This document shows, in pieces, positions 44,471-51,902 of a DNA stretch of 64,000 bases (the first letter of the stretch is position 1; the number at the start of each line of letters is the position of its first letter). Position numbers and translations under genes: made by a program. The stretch is from NCBI GenBank assembly GCA_015522385.1, contig WAMJ01000173.1, positions 1 through 64,000 on the forward strand, written 5' to 3'. This DNA comes from Candidatus Heimdallarchaeota archaeon (GTDB lineage: Archaea; Asgardarchaeota; Heimdallarchaeia; Heimdallarchaeales; Kariarchaeaceae). Below the pieces are notes generated by a model. That model saw only the letters and a list, made by a program, of their open reading frames with translations, ran no database searches and was not told the DNA's origin.

Positions 44471-45009
44471 TTCTTCTTTCCTCCTATCTCCTTCCCCAGC
44501 TCGTACCCCCTTCTTAACGCCTTGAGGTTCAGCTCCTCCGTCCCCTTGGGGACAATCTCCAGCAGTGCCTTCTCGAGGCTTTCCTTGGAGACTATGTCCG
44601 TGAGTTCCTGGAACGCACCCATAAGGATGACGTTGGCCACCACCTTCTTGCCGATGTTCTCCGCTTCCTGAACCGCTGGGATCCCGAATTTTGTGGCGTC
44701 GGTCTCGGGGTCCACGAGGAAGTTCTCGTAGATCAGCATACCTCCCTCGGCCAGCTTGTCGCTATTCATCTCCCAGCCCTCCTCCGAGAGAACGACGAGT
44801 ATGTCCGGCTGGTCTACCATGGGGTACTCGATCTCGACGTCGTCTATGATGAGGTCACCCCGGGCGAATCCGCCGGTGATCTCGGGACCGTATGCCTCGG
44901 TGAAGACGACGTGCTTGTTGTTGTACAGAGCGGACGCCCTGCCTATGGTGTAAGCGAGCGTGATCGCCCCCTGTCCTCCCTGACCAGCTACCCTTACCTT
45001 GTACCTCAC
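44467..45009 (-). CDS. korC: 2-oxoacid:ferredoxin oxidoreductase gamma subunit (KorC-like)
   Basis: 180 residues. N-terminal 'RVAGQGGQGAITLAYTIGRA' is the gamma-subunit glycine motif. 'VVFTEAYGPEITGGFARGDL' and 'YPMVDQPDILVVLSEEGWEM' are family features. It binds the CoA-acceptor side of the complex together with the alpha subunit. Overlaps korB and the HdrA fusion gene by 4 bases each, so the enzyme and the Hdr hub are translationally coupled. Confidence 0.94.
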   Translation of the reverse strand: MRYKVRVAGQGGQGAITLAYTIGRASALYNNKHVVFTEAYGPEITGGFARGDLIIDDVEIEYPMVDQPDILVVLSEEGWEMNSDKLAEGGMLIYENFLVDPETDATKFGIPAVQEAENIGKKVVANVILMGAFQELTDIVSKESLEKALLEIVPKGTEELNLKALRRGYELGKEIGGKKK

Positions 45010-45857
45010 GCCTGATGACCTCCTATGTAGTGGAAGAACCTGTCCTTGGAGTCGAAGTACGGCATCTTCTCCTCGGCGAAGAACTCCCCGACTATGACAT
45101 CGCTTTTGGGATCCATGTCGATCTCCAGCTGTGTAAGCTCGGGATTCTCCTCAAGCTCACTCCTCTGCTCGAAGTAGTGCATGGTATCTATGGCGTTCCT
45201 GAAACTATTCTTCTTGCCGAAGCCCTTGGGGCACGGCGACAGGGCCTCCACGAAGGAGAAACCGTCGTGCTGGAATGCCTTCTCAATGGACTCCTGCAGT
45301 TGCACGTGGTGGAGCACCGTCCACCGGGCGATGTGCGTCGCCCCCGCGGCCCTCATGAGGAATGGCAGGTTGAACGGGTGATCGTAATTGCCCTTCGTCG
45401 TCGTGCTGGTCTTCGCACCGTACGGTGTGGTCGCACTCGCCTGCCCTCCCGTCATGCCGTAGATGAAGTTGTTGACAAGGATGACGTTGAGGTTGATGTT
45501 ACGGCGAGCAGCGTGGATCAGGTGGTTGCCACCTATCGTCGAGAGGTCCCCGTCACCGGAGATTACCGTCACCTGCAACTCGGGGTTGGCGAGCTTGAGA
45601 CCCGTGGCGAAAGCTATGGGCCTGCCGTGGGTGGTGTGGTAGCTGTCGAGGTCGAGGTAGCCACTGGCCCTCCCCGAGCACCCTATACCGGAGACCACGA
45701 CGTGCTTGTTGCGCTCGATGCCGCTGTTGTCAATTGCCTTGGAGTAGGCACTGATCACCTTGCCCAGCCCGCAGCCGGGGCACCAGATGTGCGGCAATCT
45801 GTTCACTCTCAGTAATTTGTCACGTGGATGTCTCTCCACTGTTATTGGGGGTTTCAT
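45006..45857 (-). CDS. korB: 2-oxoacid:ferredoxin oxidoreductase beta subunit (ThDP-binding, KorB-like)
   Basis: 283 residues. FeS ligands 'WCPGCGLGKVISAYSKAI', later 'GIGCSGRASGYLDLDS', ThDP motif 'VISGDGDLSTIGGNHLIHAA' to 'NLNVILVNNFIYGMTGGQAS', and 'YGAKTSTTTKGNYDHPFN'. 'ALSPCPKGFGKKN' has the third Cys region. The 'TTxxG' and short length match KorB/2-oxoglutarate types rather than pyruvate (PorB). It decarboxylates the 2-oxoacid on ThDP and passes electrons to the ferredoxin subunit. ATGA overlaps with both neighbours. Confidence 0.94.
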   Translation of the reverse strand: MKPPITVERHPRDKLLRVNRLPHIWCPGCGLGKVISAYSKAIDNSGIERNKHVVVSGIGCSGRASGYLDLDSYHTTHGRPIAFATGLKLANPELQVTVISGDGDLSTIGGNHLIHAARRNINLNVILVNNFIYGMTGGQASATTPYGAKTSTTTKGNYDHPFNLPFLMRAAGATHIARWTVLHHVQLQESIEKAFQHDGFSFVEALSPCPKGFGKKNSFRNAIDTMHYFEQRSELEENPELTQLEIDMDPKSDVIVGEFFAEEKMPYFDSKDRFFHYIGGHQA

Positions 45858-46984
45858 TTCATCTCCTCCTCTATTCTCTTGAGCACCTCTGCAGGGGGGT
45901 GCAGAGCTCCTCCGGGGTGCGTCAGTCCCACGACCTCACAGGCAGAGTACTCCCGCACGGGGTGAACGAGCTGCCCGAGATTAACCTCCGCCACCATGAT
46001 CTTCCTCACCCGGCGGCTCAGCTCATTGATCTGCTTCTCGGGGAAGGGCCAGATGGTCTTGAACCGCAGCATCCCCACCTTCAGCCCCTTCTTCCTCGCC
46101 TGCTTGATCGCCTCCCGAACACTCCTTGCCTCCGAACCGTAGGCCACGACCGCGAGCTCCGCGTCATCCAGCATGAACTCCTCGAGCTCCACGATGTCGT
46201 CGATGTTCTCGTAGATCTTACGCTTCAGCCGGGTCATCAGCCTCTCCTGACCGTCGGGATTCGTCGCAGGGTAACCCCGCTCGTCGTGCGTCAGACCGGT
46301 CATGAGCACGTGGTGACCGTGCCCCGCAATAGCCATCGGTGGGACCAAGGTGGAGCTGTCGTAGGGGCGGTAGGTCTCGTCACCGTCCATCGGCGTCTCC
46401 CTGTTCACGATCTTGATGTCCCGAAGAGGAGGTACCTTGACATTGCTCGTCATCAGCCCCAGTATCTGGTCAGCCATGATGAACACTGGTACCCTATACT
46501 TCTCAGACGCATTGAACGCCTTGATCGTCAGGTCAAAGCACTCCTGGACGGTCGACGGACAGTACGCAATCACGTCGTAGTCACCATGGGAACCCCACCG
46601 AACTTGGTTGATGTCTCCCTGGGACGTGAGAGTCGGCATCCCGGTGGACGGGCCACCACGCATCACGTCCACGATCACAACCGGTGCCTCCATCATGTAC
46701 GCCAACCCTACATTCTCCAGCATCAGTGACACCCCGGGACCAGAGGTAGCAGTCATCGACTTCGCACCCGCACAGGAAGCCCCTATAATCGCCGCCATCG
46801 AGCCAATCTCGTCCTCCATCTGGATGAACTCTCCTCCCTCCTCGAACAGACGGTAGCTCATCCGCTCGGCAATAGGTGACGCAGGCGTGATCGGGTAAGC
46901 CCCGAAGAACCGGCATCCCGCGATCAACGCTGCCTCAGCAATCACGTGATTGCCCTTCATGAAATACGTGCCCTCCTCAAGCAT
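45854..46984 (-). CDS. korA: 2-oxoacid:ferredoxin oxidoreductase alpha subunit (KorA-like)
   Basis: 376 residues from ATG at 46984 (MLEEGTYFMKGNHVIAEAAL). The frame runs open to 47077 but those codons lie inside the ferredoxin gene. 'AGCRFFGAYPITPASPIAER' is the PYR-domain signature. 'EDEIGSMAAIIGASCAGAKS' holds the conserved Glu region, followed by 'GPGVSLMLENVGLAYMMEAP' and 'RGGPSTGMPT'. Domain order is PYR then domain II ('LAVVAYGSEARSVREAIKQA'), as in KorA. The start overlaps the ferredoxin gene by 8 bases. Confidence 0.94.
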   Translation of the reverse strand: MLEEGTYFMKGNHVIAEAALIAGCRFFGAYPITPASPIAERMSYRLFEEGGEFIQMEDEIGSMAAIIGASCAGAKSMTATSGPGVSLMLENVGLAYMMEAPVVIVDVMRGGPSTGMPTLTSQGDINQVRWGSHGDYDVIAYCPSTVQECFDLTIKAFNASEKYRVPVFIMADQILGLMTSNVKVPPLRDIKIVNRETPMDGDETYRPYDSSTLVPPMAIAGHGHHVLMTGLTHDERGYPATNPDGQERLMTRLKRKIYENIDDIVELEEFMLDDAELAVVAYGSEARSVREAIKQARKKGLKVGMLRFKTIWPFPEKQINELSRRVRKIMVAEVNLGQLVHPVREYSACEVVGLTHPGGALHPPAEVLKRIEEEMK

Positions 46985-47336
46985 CAGGATCCACCTCCTC
47001 TGTGAAGATCGCAAAGTCAGGGCAGACCTCAGTGCACATCGAGCACGCAACACACGCATCCTCCTTGCCCTCAGCAATCGTGGGATAGCGATAACCCTTC
47101 TTGTTCAAATTGGTGGATATACTGAGAACGTGCTCGGGGCAATATTCCCAGCAATAGCCACATTCTTTGCAGCGGTCCGGTATGATGTAGAGCTGTCCCC
47201 TCGGCTGCTTCTTCTTGTCGAGGTTCAGCGGTTGTCTTATTGGCTGTTCGTACCAGTCCTTTATTCTGTCTGGTGTGAGCGGAGTTATCTTGAATCCGTA
47301 GTACGCCGCTCTTGAGTTCTCCGATGATGTCGTCAT
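46977..47336 (-). CDS. korD: 2-oxoacid oxidoreductase ferredoxin-like subunit (KorD-like, 2[4Fe-4S])
   Basis: 119 residues from ATG at 47336. Two cluster sites: 'CKECGYCWEYCPEHVLSIS' and 'CVACSMCTEVCPDFAIF'. An N-terminal extension of ~45 residues ('ITPLTPDRIKDWYEQPIRQP') precedes 'GQLYIIPDRC'. First gene of the eight-gene operon. Leaderless start supported by TATATATCG/AATTATATA about 22-25 bases upstream; the frame to 47393 would read through the promoter. Confidence 0.93.
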   Translation of the reverse strand: MTTSSENSRAAYYGFKITPLTPDRIKDWYEQPIRQPLNLDKKKQPRGQLYIIPDRCKECGYCWEYCPEHVLSISTNLNKKGYRYPTIAEGKEDACVACSMCTEVCPDFAIFTEEVDPDA

Positions 47337-47366
47337 CGGTATGATATAAACGATATATAATTTATT
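47337..47366 (-). promoter_or_regulatory. Promoter of the Kor-Hdr-Etf operon
   Basis: On the minus strand an AT-rich block (AAATTATATATCG, about 47350-47363) is centred some 22-25 bases before the ATG at 47336. This is the archaeal TATA spacing for a leaderless transcript. It is the only clear promoter before the eight overlapping genes. Confidence 0.6.
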
Positions 47367-47393
47367 CTTTTTATTCGTCGTACGTGCGTGCAC

Positions 47394-48076
47394 GAAATTC
47401 TGAAAATAATTGTGACAAATGTTTGAACTTCGGAAAATTTAGAACATAAATTCCCAAAATAATCAATTATTTCGTGACTGGGGATGAATTTCGTCCATCT
47501 GTCTAGTTGGTGGCTCATGAAATACTATACTGTGCTATATTGTTCGTACTGGCCGAAATTTTCTCGTACTTTTTTTCCGCTAGTTGTTCCCAAAATCGCA
47601 ACAACTTGGGGTAGGATTCGGGAATTTCGTCGAGAAACAGTGCGATATTCGTCTCACATTACTGTATTTCTTGCTGTAATTTTCCAGCACATTTTTGGTG
47701 GGGAAATAGCAGACTATCAAGTTGCCAATTATTTGATCAAATACTTGCTAATTCTTCGCGAATGTTGACCCGATATCAAATTAGTTAAGCCAATTAATAG
47801 GTAATATTGTACATAGATATGGGTGTACGAGCCATTTGAAGACCTCGATGTCCTTGACTGTGTAGGATGCTTGGGGGGTTAATCTGGAGTAATAATTCCA
47901 TGGAAGAGGTCGACTCTACTAGTCGATAGTGCAGGAAGAAACTAGTCGAGTATGACGTGATATCTGGCCAATCTGGGGGAAGCCAAATTCGGTGGGGGAC
48001 ACGCCTCCCTGTCAATTTTGTGACTATCTTAAATGAAACCTTAAATCAAAGGTATTTTTAATTTTAATACATTGAA
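47394..48076. other. Long intergenic region with a GC-richer, structured part
   Basis: 683 bases. The first half is AT-rich; its 94-codon open frame (47484-47768) is not convincing. The second half (about 47820-48025) is less AT-rich and contains a perfect hairpin TCGACT/AGTCGA (47910-47926), a repeat of ACTAGTCGA (47918-47926 and 47941-47949) and G/C runs that could pair near 47990-48010. It might be a structured RNA. I do not recognise RNase P, SRP or tRNA signatures. TATA-like sequence near 48050 serves the next gene. Confidence 0.4.
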
Positions 48077-48343
48077 ATGGGTGAGATTGAATATAGGAAG
48101 ACATATGCCAAGATCACAGCTCAATATTTGGGTCTGGCTGCTCTTCTGAGTCTTATTCCCTCAATTTTACTATTTTTGGAGTCGAATACTTACGGGCTCC
48201 TAGCCGAATTCACAACCTATCTTATATCGACGTCTATCGCAATAGTGGTTTACATGTTAGGTCTATTTCTGATCTTGCTCAGGATGTACAGAGCTCATTT
48301 TACACCTGCGAAGACCGTCACGGTCCCGAAGAACATGGGGTAG
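48077..48343 (+). CDS. Small two-helix membrane protein
   Basis: 88 residues. Two hydrophobic helices ('ITAQYLGLAALLSLIPSILL' and 'YLISTSIAIVVYMLGLFLIL'), a short charged N-terminus and a basic end. ATG at 48077 with TATA-like TATTTTTAATTTTAAT about 24 bases upstream supports a real gene. Its last 49 bases overlap the convergent menG gene. No family recognised. Confidence 0.5.
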   Translation: MGEIEYRKTYAKITAQYLGLAALLSLIPSILLFLESNTYGLLAEFTTYLISTSIAIVVYMLGLFLILLRMYRAHFTPAKTVTVPKNMG

Positions 48344-49008
48344 TACCTCACCTTCCAACCGACCTCCTCCATGATCCGGGCGAATCTGGGGGCGATTGGG
48401 AAGGCGTCGACACTCCTAGCGAAGTACTCGTAGGCGTCAGCATTGAGCATGAGCAGCTTGGCCACGGTGGGGATGAGCTTGGAGAAGTGGAAGTTGGCGA
48501 GGAAACGGAGGTGCCTGTTGACCGGTGGTGTAGCCTCCACAATGAGGAACCTCCCTCCTGGCTTGGTCACCCTCAGGATCTCCTGCATCGCACTCCGTGC
48601 ATCTGGCACGTTGCGAATGCCGTAACCGATGGTGCAGACGTCGAAGCTGTCGTCCTCGAAGGGAAGGTCTTGTATATCCCCGTGCATGAACCTCACACTG
48701 TCCCCCACGCCCTTCCTCCGTGCCCTCTCTGTGGCGACGGCCAGCATCTTTCGGGAGATGTCGATGCCCACGATTTCCGCATCTCCTCCCGCCTGCCTGT
48801 CGAGGAGGAAGGCGAAGTCACCTGTCCCCGTGGCAAGATCCAGTGCCTTCATTCCGCTGGTGAAGCCGCTCATACGTAGGGCGAAGGTCCTCGTCAGCTT
48901 GTGGCTGAAGCCGGTCATGAGGTCGTTCATGAAGTCGTAGTGGGAGGCCACCTTGTCGAACATGCTCGCGATCTTCGGTGGGGACTTGTCGAGGCTCACA
49001 ACTCTCAC
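48295..49008 (-). CDS. menG: Demethylmenaquinone/ubiquinone methyltransferase (MenG/UbiE)
   Basis: 237 residues. UbiE signature early: 'MFDKVASHYDFMNDLMTGF'. SAM motif I 'ALDLATGTGDFAFLLDRQ', acidic loop 'VGIDISRKMLAVATERA', 'HGDIQDLPFEDDSFDVCTIG', then 'YGIRNVPDARSAMQEILRVT' and 'KPGGRFLIVEATPP'. 'YEYFARSVDAFP' matches the late UbiE region. It does the last C-methylation of menaquinone. A generic small-molecule methyltransferase is the alternative but is less likely given the Y-G-I-R-N motif. The start is GTG at 49008; GTG at 48999 fits the weak TATA better. Confidence 0.9.
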   Translation of the reverse strand: MRVVSLDKSPPKIASMFDKVASHYDFMNDLMTGFSHKLTRTFALRMSGFTSGMKALDLATGTGDFAFLLDRQAGGDAEIVGIDISRKMLAVATERARRKGVGDSVRFMHGDIQDLPFEDDSFDVCTIGYGIRNVPDARSAMQEILRVTKPGGRFLIVEATPPVNRHLRFLANFHFSKLIPTVAKLLMLNADAYEYFARSVDAFPIAPRFARIMEEVGWKVRYYPMFFGTVTVFAGVK

Positions 49009-49107
49009 CTAGCCGTCCATAATTAGTAGCTGTCGATTGTCGCGGATGTGGCACAAAATTACTTTGATGGGGAAAATATTTTTAGCTCGGTACCAATATT
49101 TGGGCTT

Positions 49108-50007
49108 ATGTTATTCTCGAAACGGCAGTATCATCTCAAGGAGGAGGACAGGACCTTCTTTGACTACATACCTCCGTTCAGCATCCTCGTCGGGGGTCTG
49201 ATCTTCATTATCGGTACCCTGACCGCGATATACCTGTACAGGACTCCCAATGGTGGGTACGACTTCTTCGGGCAGTTCTTCTCGGAGCTCGGCATCCGCT
49301 ACGACTACACCGCGATACTCGACGACGGCTCAACCGAGTTAAGGTACGCTCCCGATAACCCGGAGATATTCAACTACTCACTGATGGCTACTGGTGTTCT
49401 TATGATCCCCTTCTTCCTCTTCTCCTATAGGCAGATGAGGAATGAGAACCTCTTCTCCAACTTCATGCTCCTCATCGCAACCGTCGCTGGCATGGCTGCT
49501 GGACCTTTCCTGATTGGTGTGGGTATGTTTGACCTTAGCCACGTTGGTCCCAATCCTTGGGATGAGCATGGCTTCTGGGTAGCAATACTGTATATCCTCA
49601 TTACCATCGTTGCTGTCACTTGGATGCTCCTAATCATCACCTCTAGGAACCTCCCGTACAGGACTGAGACGAAGTGGATCTACATGGACTATATCTTCCT
49701 CATGGTCCTCGTGGTTCTGACCATCCTCAACATCATCGACGGTCTTGACCTCATCTTCGTCAAGGATATTCCGTACGTTAACACCTTTCCCATCGAAACG
49801 TACCAGAAGATCATTGCCTACCTGTTCTTTACCTACTTCGGACTGGTTGTGGGAGTCAGGCTATCGAAGACCAAGTACGACAACACCCCTGTAGTCAAGA
49901 AGGAGAAGAAGACCTTCACCAAAGACACTTGGTTCTGTACGAATTGTGGTCATGCGAACTCTAAGACCGATGAGAAGTGCGCCGCCTGCAAACAACTCCT
50001 GATTTGA
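49108..50007 (+). CDS. Membrane protein with C-terminal zinc ribbon
   Basis: 299 residues from ATG at 49108, 27 bases after TATA-like AATATTTTTA; the frame from 49048 includes that element. About six membrane helices: 'FSILVGGLIFIIGTLTAIYL', 'YSLMATGVLMIPFFLFSY', 'FMLLIATVAGMAAGPFLIGV', 'FWVAILYILITIVAVTWMLL', 'YIFLMVLVVLTILNIIDGL', 'YLFFTYFGLVVGV'. Resembles the DUF998 layout. The C-terminal cytoplasmic tail ends in 'WFCTNCGHANSKTDEKCAAC', a four-Cys zinc ribbon. Function unknown. Confidence 0.72.
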   Translation: MLFSKRQYHLKEEDRTFFDYIPPFSILVGGLIFIIGTLTAIYLYRTPNGGYDFFGQFFSELGIRYDYTAILDDGSTELRYAPDNPEIFNYSLMATGVLMIPFFLFSYRQMRNENLFSNFMLLIATVAGMAAGPFLIGVGMFDLSHVGPNPWDEHGFWVAILYILITIVAVTWMLLIITSRNLPYRTETKWIYMDYIFLMVLVVLTILNIIDGLDLIFVKDIPYVNTFPIETYQKIIAYLFFTYFGLVVGVRLSKTKYDNTPVVKKEKKTFTKDTWFCTNCGHANSKTDEKCAACKQLLI

Positions 50008-50117
50008 TACCTACCCCATCATATATTAAGAAGGAAAATATTAGAGGTTGTATTCAGCGAGATACCAATTATCCTTAGAAAATTTGTTTATCGTAGAATT
50101 ACAAGATGTGAAACAAA

Positions 50118-50282
50118 ATGAGTTATCCACGATCTAACGAAACCCGGGAGATGTTCGACGTAACATGCTCCAAATGCAACAAAGAGACCCAAGTACCCTT
50201 CAAGCCTGATGGCGTGAGGCCCGTGTACTGCCAAGACTGCTACAGGGAGAACAGACCCCCAAGGCGTAACAATAGGTATTAA
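50118..50282 (+). CDS. 54-residue CxxC zinc-ribbon protein
   Basis: Short gene. The product has two Cys pairs: 'CSKCNKETQVPFKPDG' and 'RPVYCQDCYRENRPPRRN'. This C-x2-C, V-P-F-x-P, R-P-V-Y-C-x2-C pattern is a widespread archaeal/CPR zinc-ribbon family, possibly RNA- or ribosome-associated. A basic, Arg/Asn-rich tail follows. ATG at 50118 with TTGTTTATC about 30 bases upstream, stop TAA at 50280-50282. The intergenic DNA on both sides holds nothing else I can support. Confidence 0.8.
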   Translation: MSYPRSNETREMFDVTCSKCNKETQVPFKPDGVRPVYCQDCYRENRPPRRNNRY

Positions 50283-50344
50283 TTAATATTAGCTTAACAA
50301 CACTTTAACTCGATAAACCCTTATTTTAGGACTAATTCAGGTAT

Positions 50345-51793
50345 TCAATCCAGTGGAACCGAACTGATGAAGGTAGGTGGCACTCTGGTTTGTGTCCTCT
50401 GCTCGAAGGCATAGGCCAGTTCGATGAGACTTCCTTCTTGGAACTTCCCTCCTATGAAGGAGATGCCGATGGGTAAGCCCCTGATGTATCCCGCAGGTAC
50501 GGTTATCGCGGAGTATCCCGAGACCGCAGCAATGGACGACGAGGAGCCGCCACCATGGTTATCACCGTTCACGTGATCAATAAGCCATGCGGGACCAGTC
50601 GTCGGAGAGACTATTGCGTCGACATCCTTCATCACCTCGTCGATGCTCTGCCTGAACTCGTCGTACAGGTTCATAGCGTTCTGGTATTCCTCGTCCTCAT
50701 AGGATCCTTTCTGCAGAGCCATCTCGAAATACTCCTGCCCGAAATGGGTGAGTATCCTGTCTTCCTGCTCCTTACCGATCGCAATGAGGTCCTCTATCGA
50801 TTTGGGCTTACAACCAGATTCTTGTAGGTACGAGGTCAGATCGTGCTTGTACTCGTAGAGGAGGACATTCATCTCCGCGGGACCGATGCCCTCGGGACGC
50901 TTGAGCTCCACGTCAGTCAGCTCCGCCCCAGCCGCCTTCAACTCTTCCAATGCTCTCTCGAATACTCTCATGGTCTTCGGGCTGAAATTACCCCTGAGCA
51001 CTCCAAGTCTCTTACCAGCTAGACCGTCCTTGTTCAGGTGCTTGAGGAAATTCTCCTGTCTGTCCTCAGTTACACTGTCATTTTCATCCTTAGCCGCGAT
51101 AACCTGCAGTACCCTGACCGCATCCTCAACTGTTCTGGCCATAGGTCCCGCAGTATCCTGTGAGTGAGCGATGGGAATGATCCCACTGCGGCTCACCAGT
51201 CCTATGCTGGGCTTGATCCCCACGACACCGTTGATGCTCGCTGGGCACACGATGGATCCGTCGGTCTCCGTCCCTATCGCAACTGTGCACAGGTCTGCTG
51301 CAACTGCAGCTCCTGACCCAGAGCTAGATCCACATGGTGTCCTGTCGAGGACATATGGGTTACGAGTCTGCCCTCCTCTACTGCTCCAGCCACTGGAAGA
51401 CCTCTGCCCTCTGAAATTGGCCCACTCGCTGAGGTTAGCCTTACCAAGGATGATAGCTCCTGCATCCCGAAGCCGTTTGACGAGAAAAGCATCTTCCTTT
51501 GCCCTGTGGCCGTCAAGAGCAAGAGATCCTGCGGTGGTCATCATCTTGTCCCCTGTGTCAATATTGTCCTTAAGGAGGATCGGGATTCCATGCAAAGGAC
51601 CTACAGCACCGCTGTCCGCGTAGTGGTGATCAAGCTCCCGTGCTATGTCGAGAGCATCAGGGTTCAGCTCGATTACCGCGTTGATTTTAGGGTTAACATC
51701 CTCTATCCTGCTGATATAACGCTGCACTAGTTTCTCTGCCGTGAGCTCACCAGACTTGAACATTTCGTGGATTTCGGTTATAGAATATTCCAT
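50345..51793 (-). CDS. Amidase-signature family hydrolase
   Basis: 482 residues. 'GPLHGIPILLKDNIDTGDKM' has the catalytic Lys75, 'TPCGSSSGSGAAVAADLC' the cis-Ser region (155-160) and 'IGTETDGSIVCPASINGVVG' the nucleophile Ser180, so the Ser-cisSer-Lys triad is intact. No GatB/GatC neighbour, and the C-terminal part differs from GatA, so it is more likely a catabolic or peptide amidase releasing ammonia from amides. Downstream of the Liv-type importer on the same strand, suggesting use of an imported amide (inference). Leaderless ATG with TATATAACC 23-25 bases upstream, overlapped by an inverted repeat. Confidence 0.92.
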   Translation of the reverse strand: MEYSITEIHEMFKSGELTAEKLVQRYISRIEDVNPKINAVIELNPDALDIARELDHHYADSGAVGPLHGIPILLKDNIDTGDKMMTTAGSLALDGHRAKEDAFLVKRLRDAGAIILGKANLSEWANFRGQRSSSGWSSRGGQTRNPYVLDRTPCGSSSGSGAAVAADLCTVAIGTETDGSIVCPASINGVVGIKPSIGLVSRSGIIPIAHSQDTAGPMARTVEDAVRVLQVIAAKDENDSVTEDRQENFLKHLNKDGLAGKRLGVLRGNFSPKTMRVFERALEELKAAGAELTDVELKRPEGIGPAEMNVLLYEYKHDLTSYLQESGCKPKSIEDLIAIGKEQEDRILTHFGQEYFEMALQKGSYEDEEYQNAMNLYDEFRQSIDEVMKDVDAIVSPTTGPAWLIDHVNGDNHGGGSSSSIAAVSGYSAITVPAGYIRGLPIGISFIGGKFQEGSLIELAYAFEQRTQTRVPPTFISSVPLD

Positions 51794-51813
51794 ACCGCTG
51801 AAAACATAATTGG

Positions 51814-51840
51814 TTATATAGCTCTTTTCTCAGAGCTATA
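51814..51840. promoter_or_regulatory. TATA box of the amidase gene overlapped by a perfect palindrome
   Basis: TATAGCTCT (51817-51825) and AGAGCTATA (51832-51840) are perfect 9-base inverted arms with a 6-base spacer. The left arm overlaps the TATA element TATATAACC of the minus-strand amidase. A repressor bound here would block TBP. Confidence 0.65.
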
Positions 51841-51902
51841 ACTCTGCATTGTTGAATTTAGTAGTTAAAATATATCAATAGTCTGATTTTTGAGATTTAG
51901 GC

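Noticed and set aside
43767..44525. Long plus-strand frames opposite the HdrA/Kor genes
   Set aside because: Shadows caused by GC-rich third positions; the minus strand has intact FeS and FAD motifs.
47484..47768. 94-codon open frame upstream of the Kor operon
   Set aside because: No recognisable domain, and its residue use looks like translated AT-rich noncoding DNA.
47820..48025. SRP RNA, RNase P RNA or tRNA in the structured intergenic segment
   Set aside because: I could not find the diagnostic loops of any of these on either strand.
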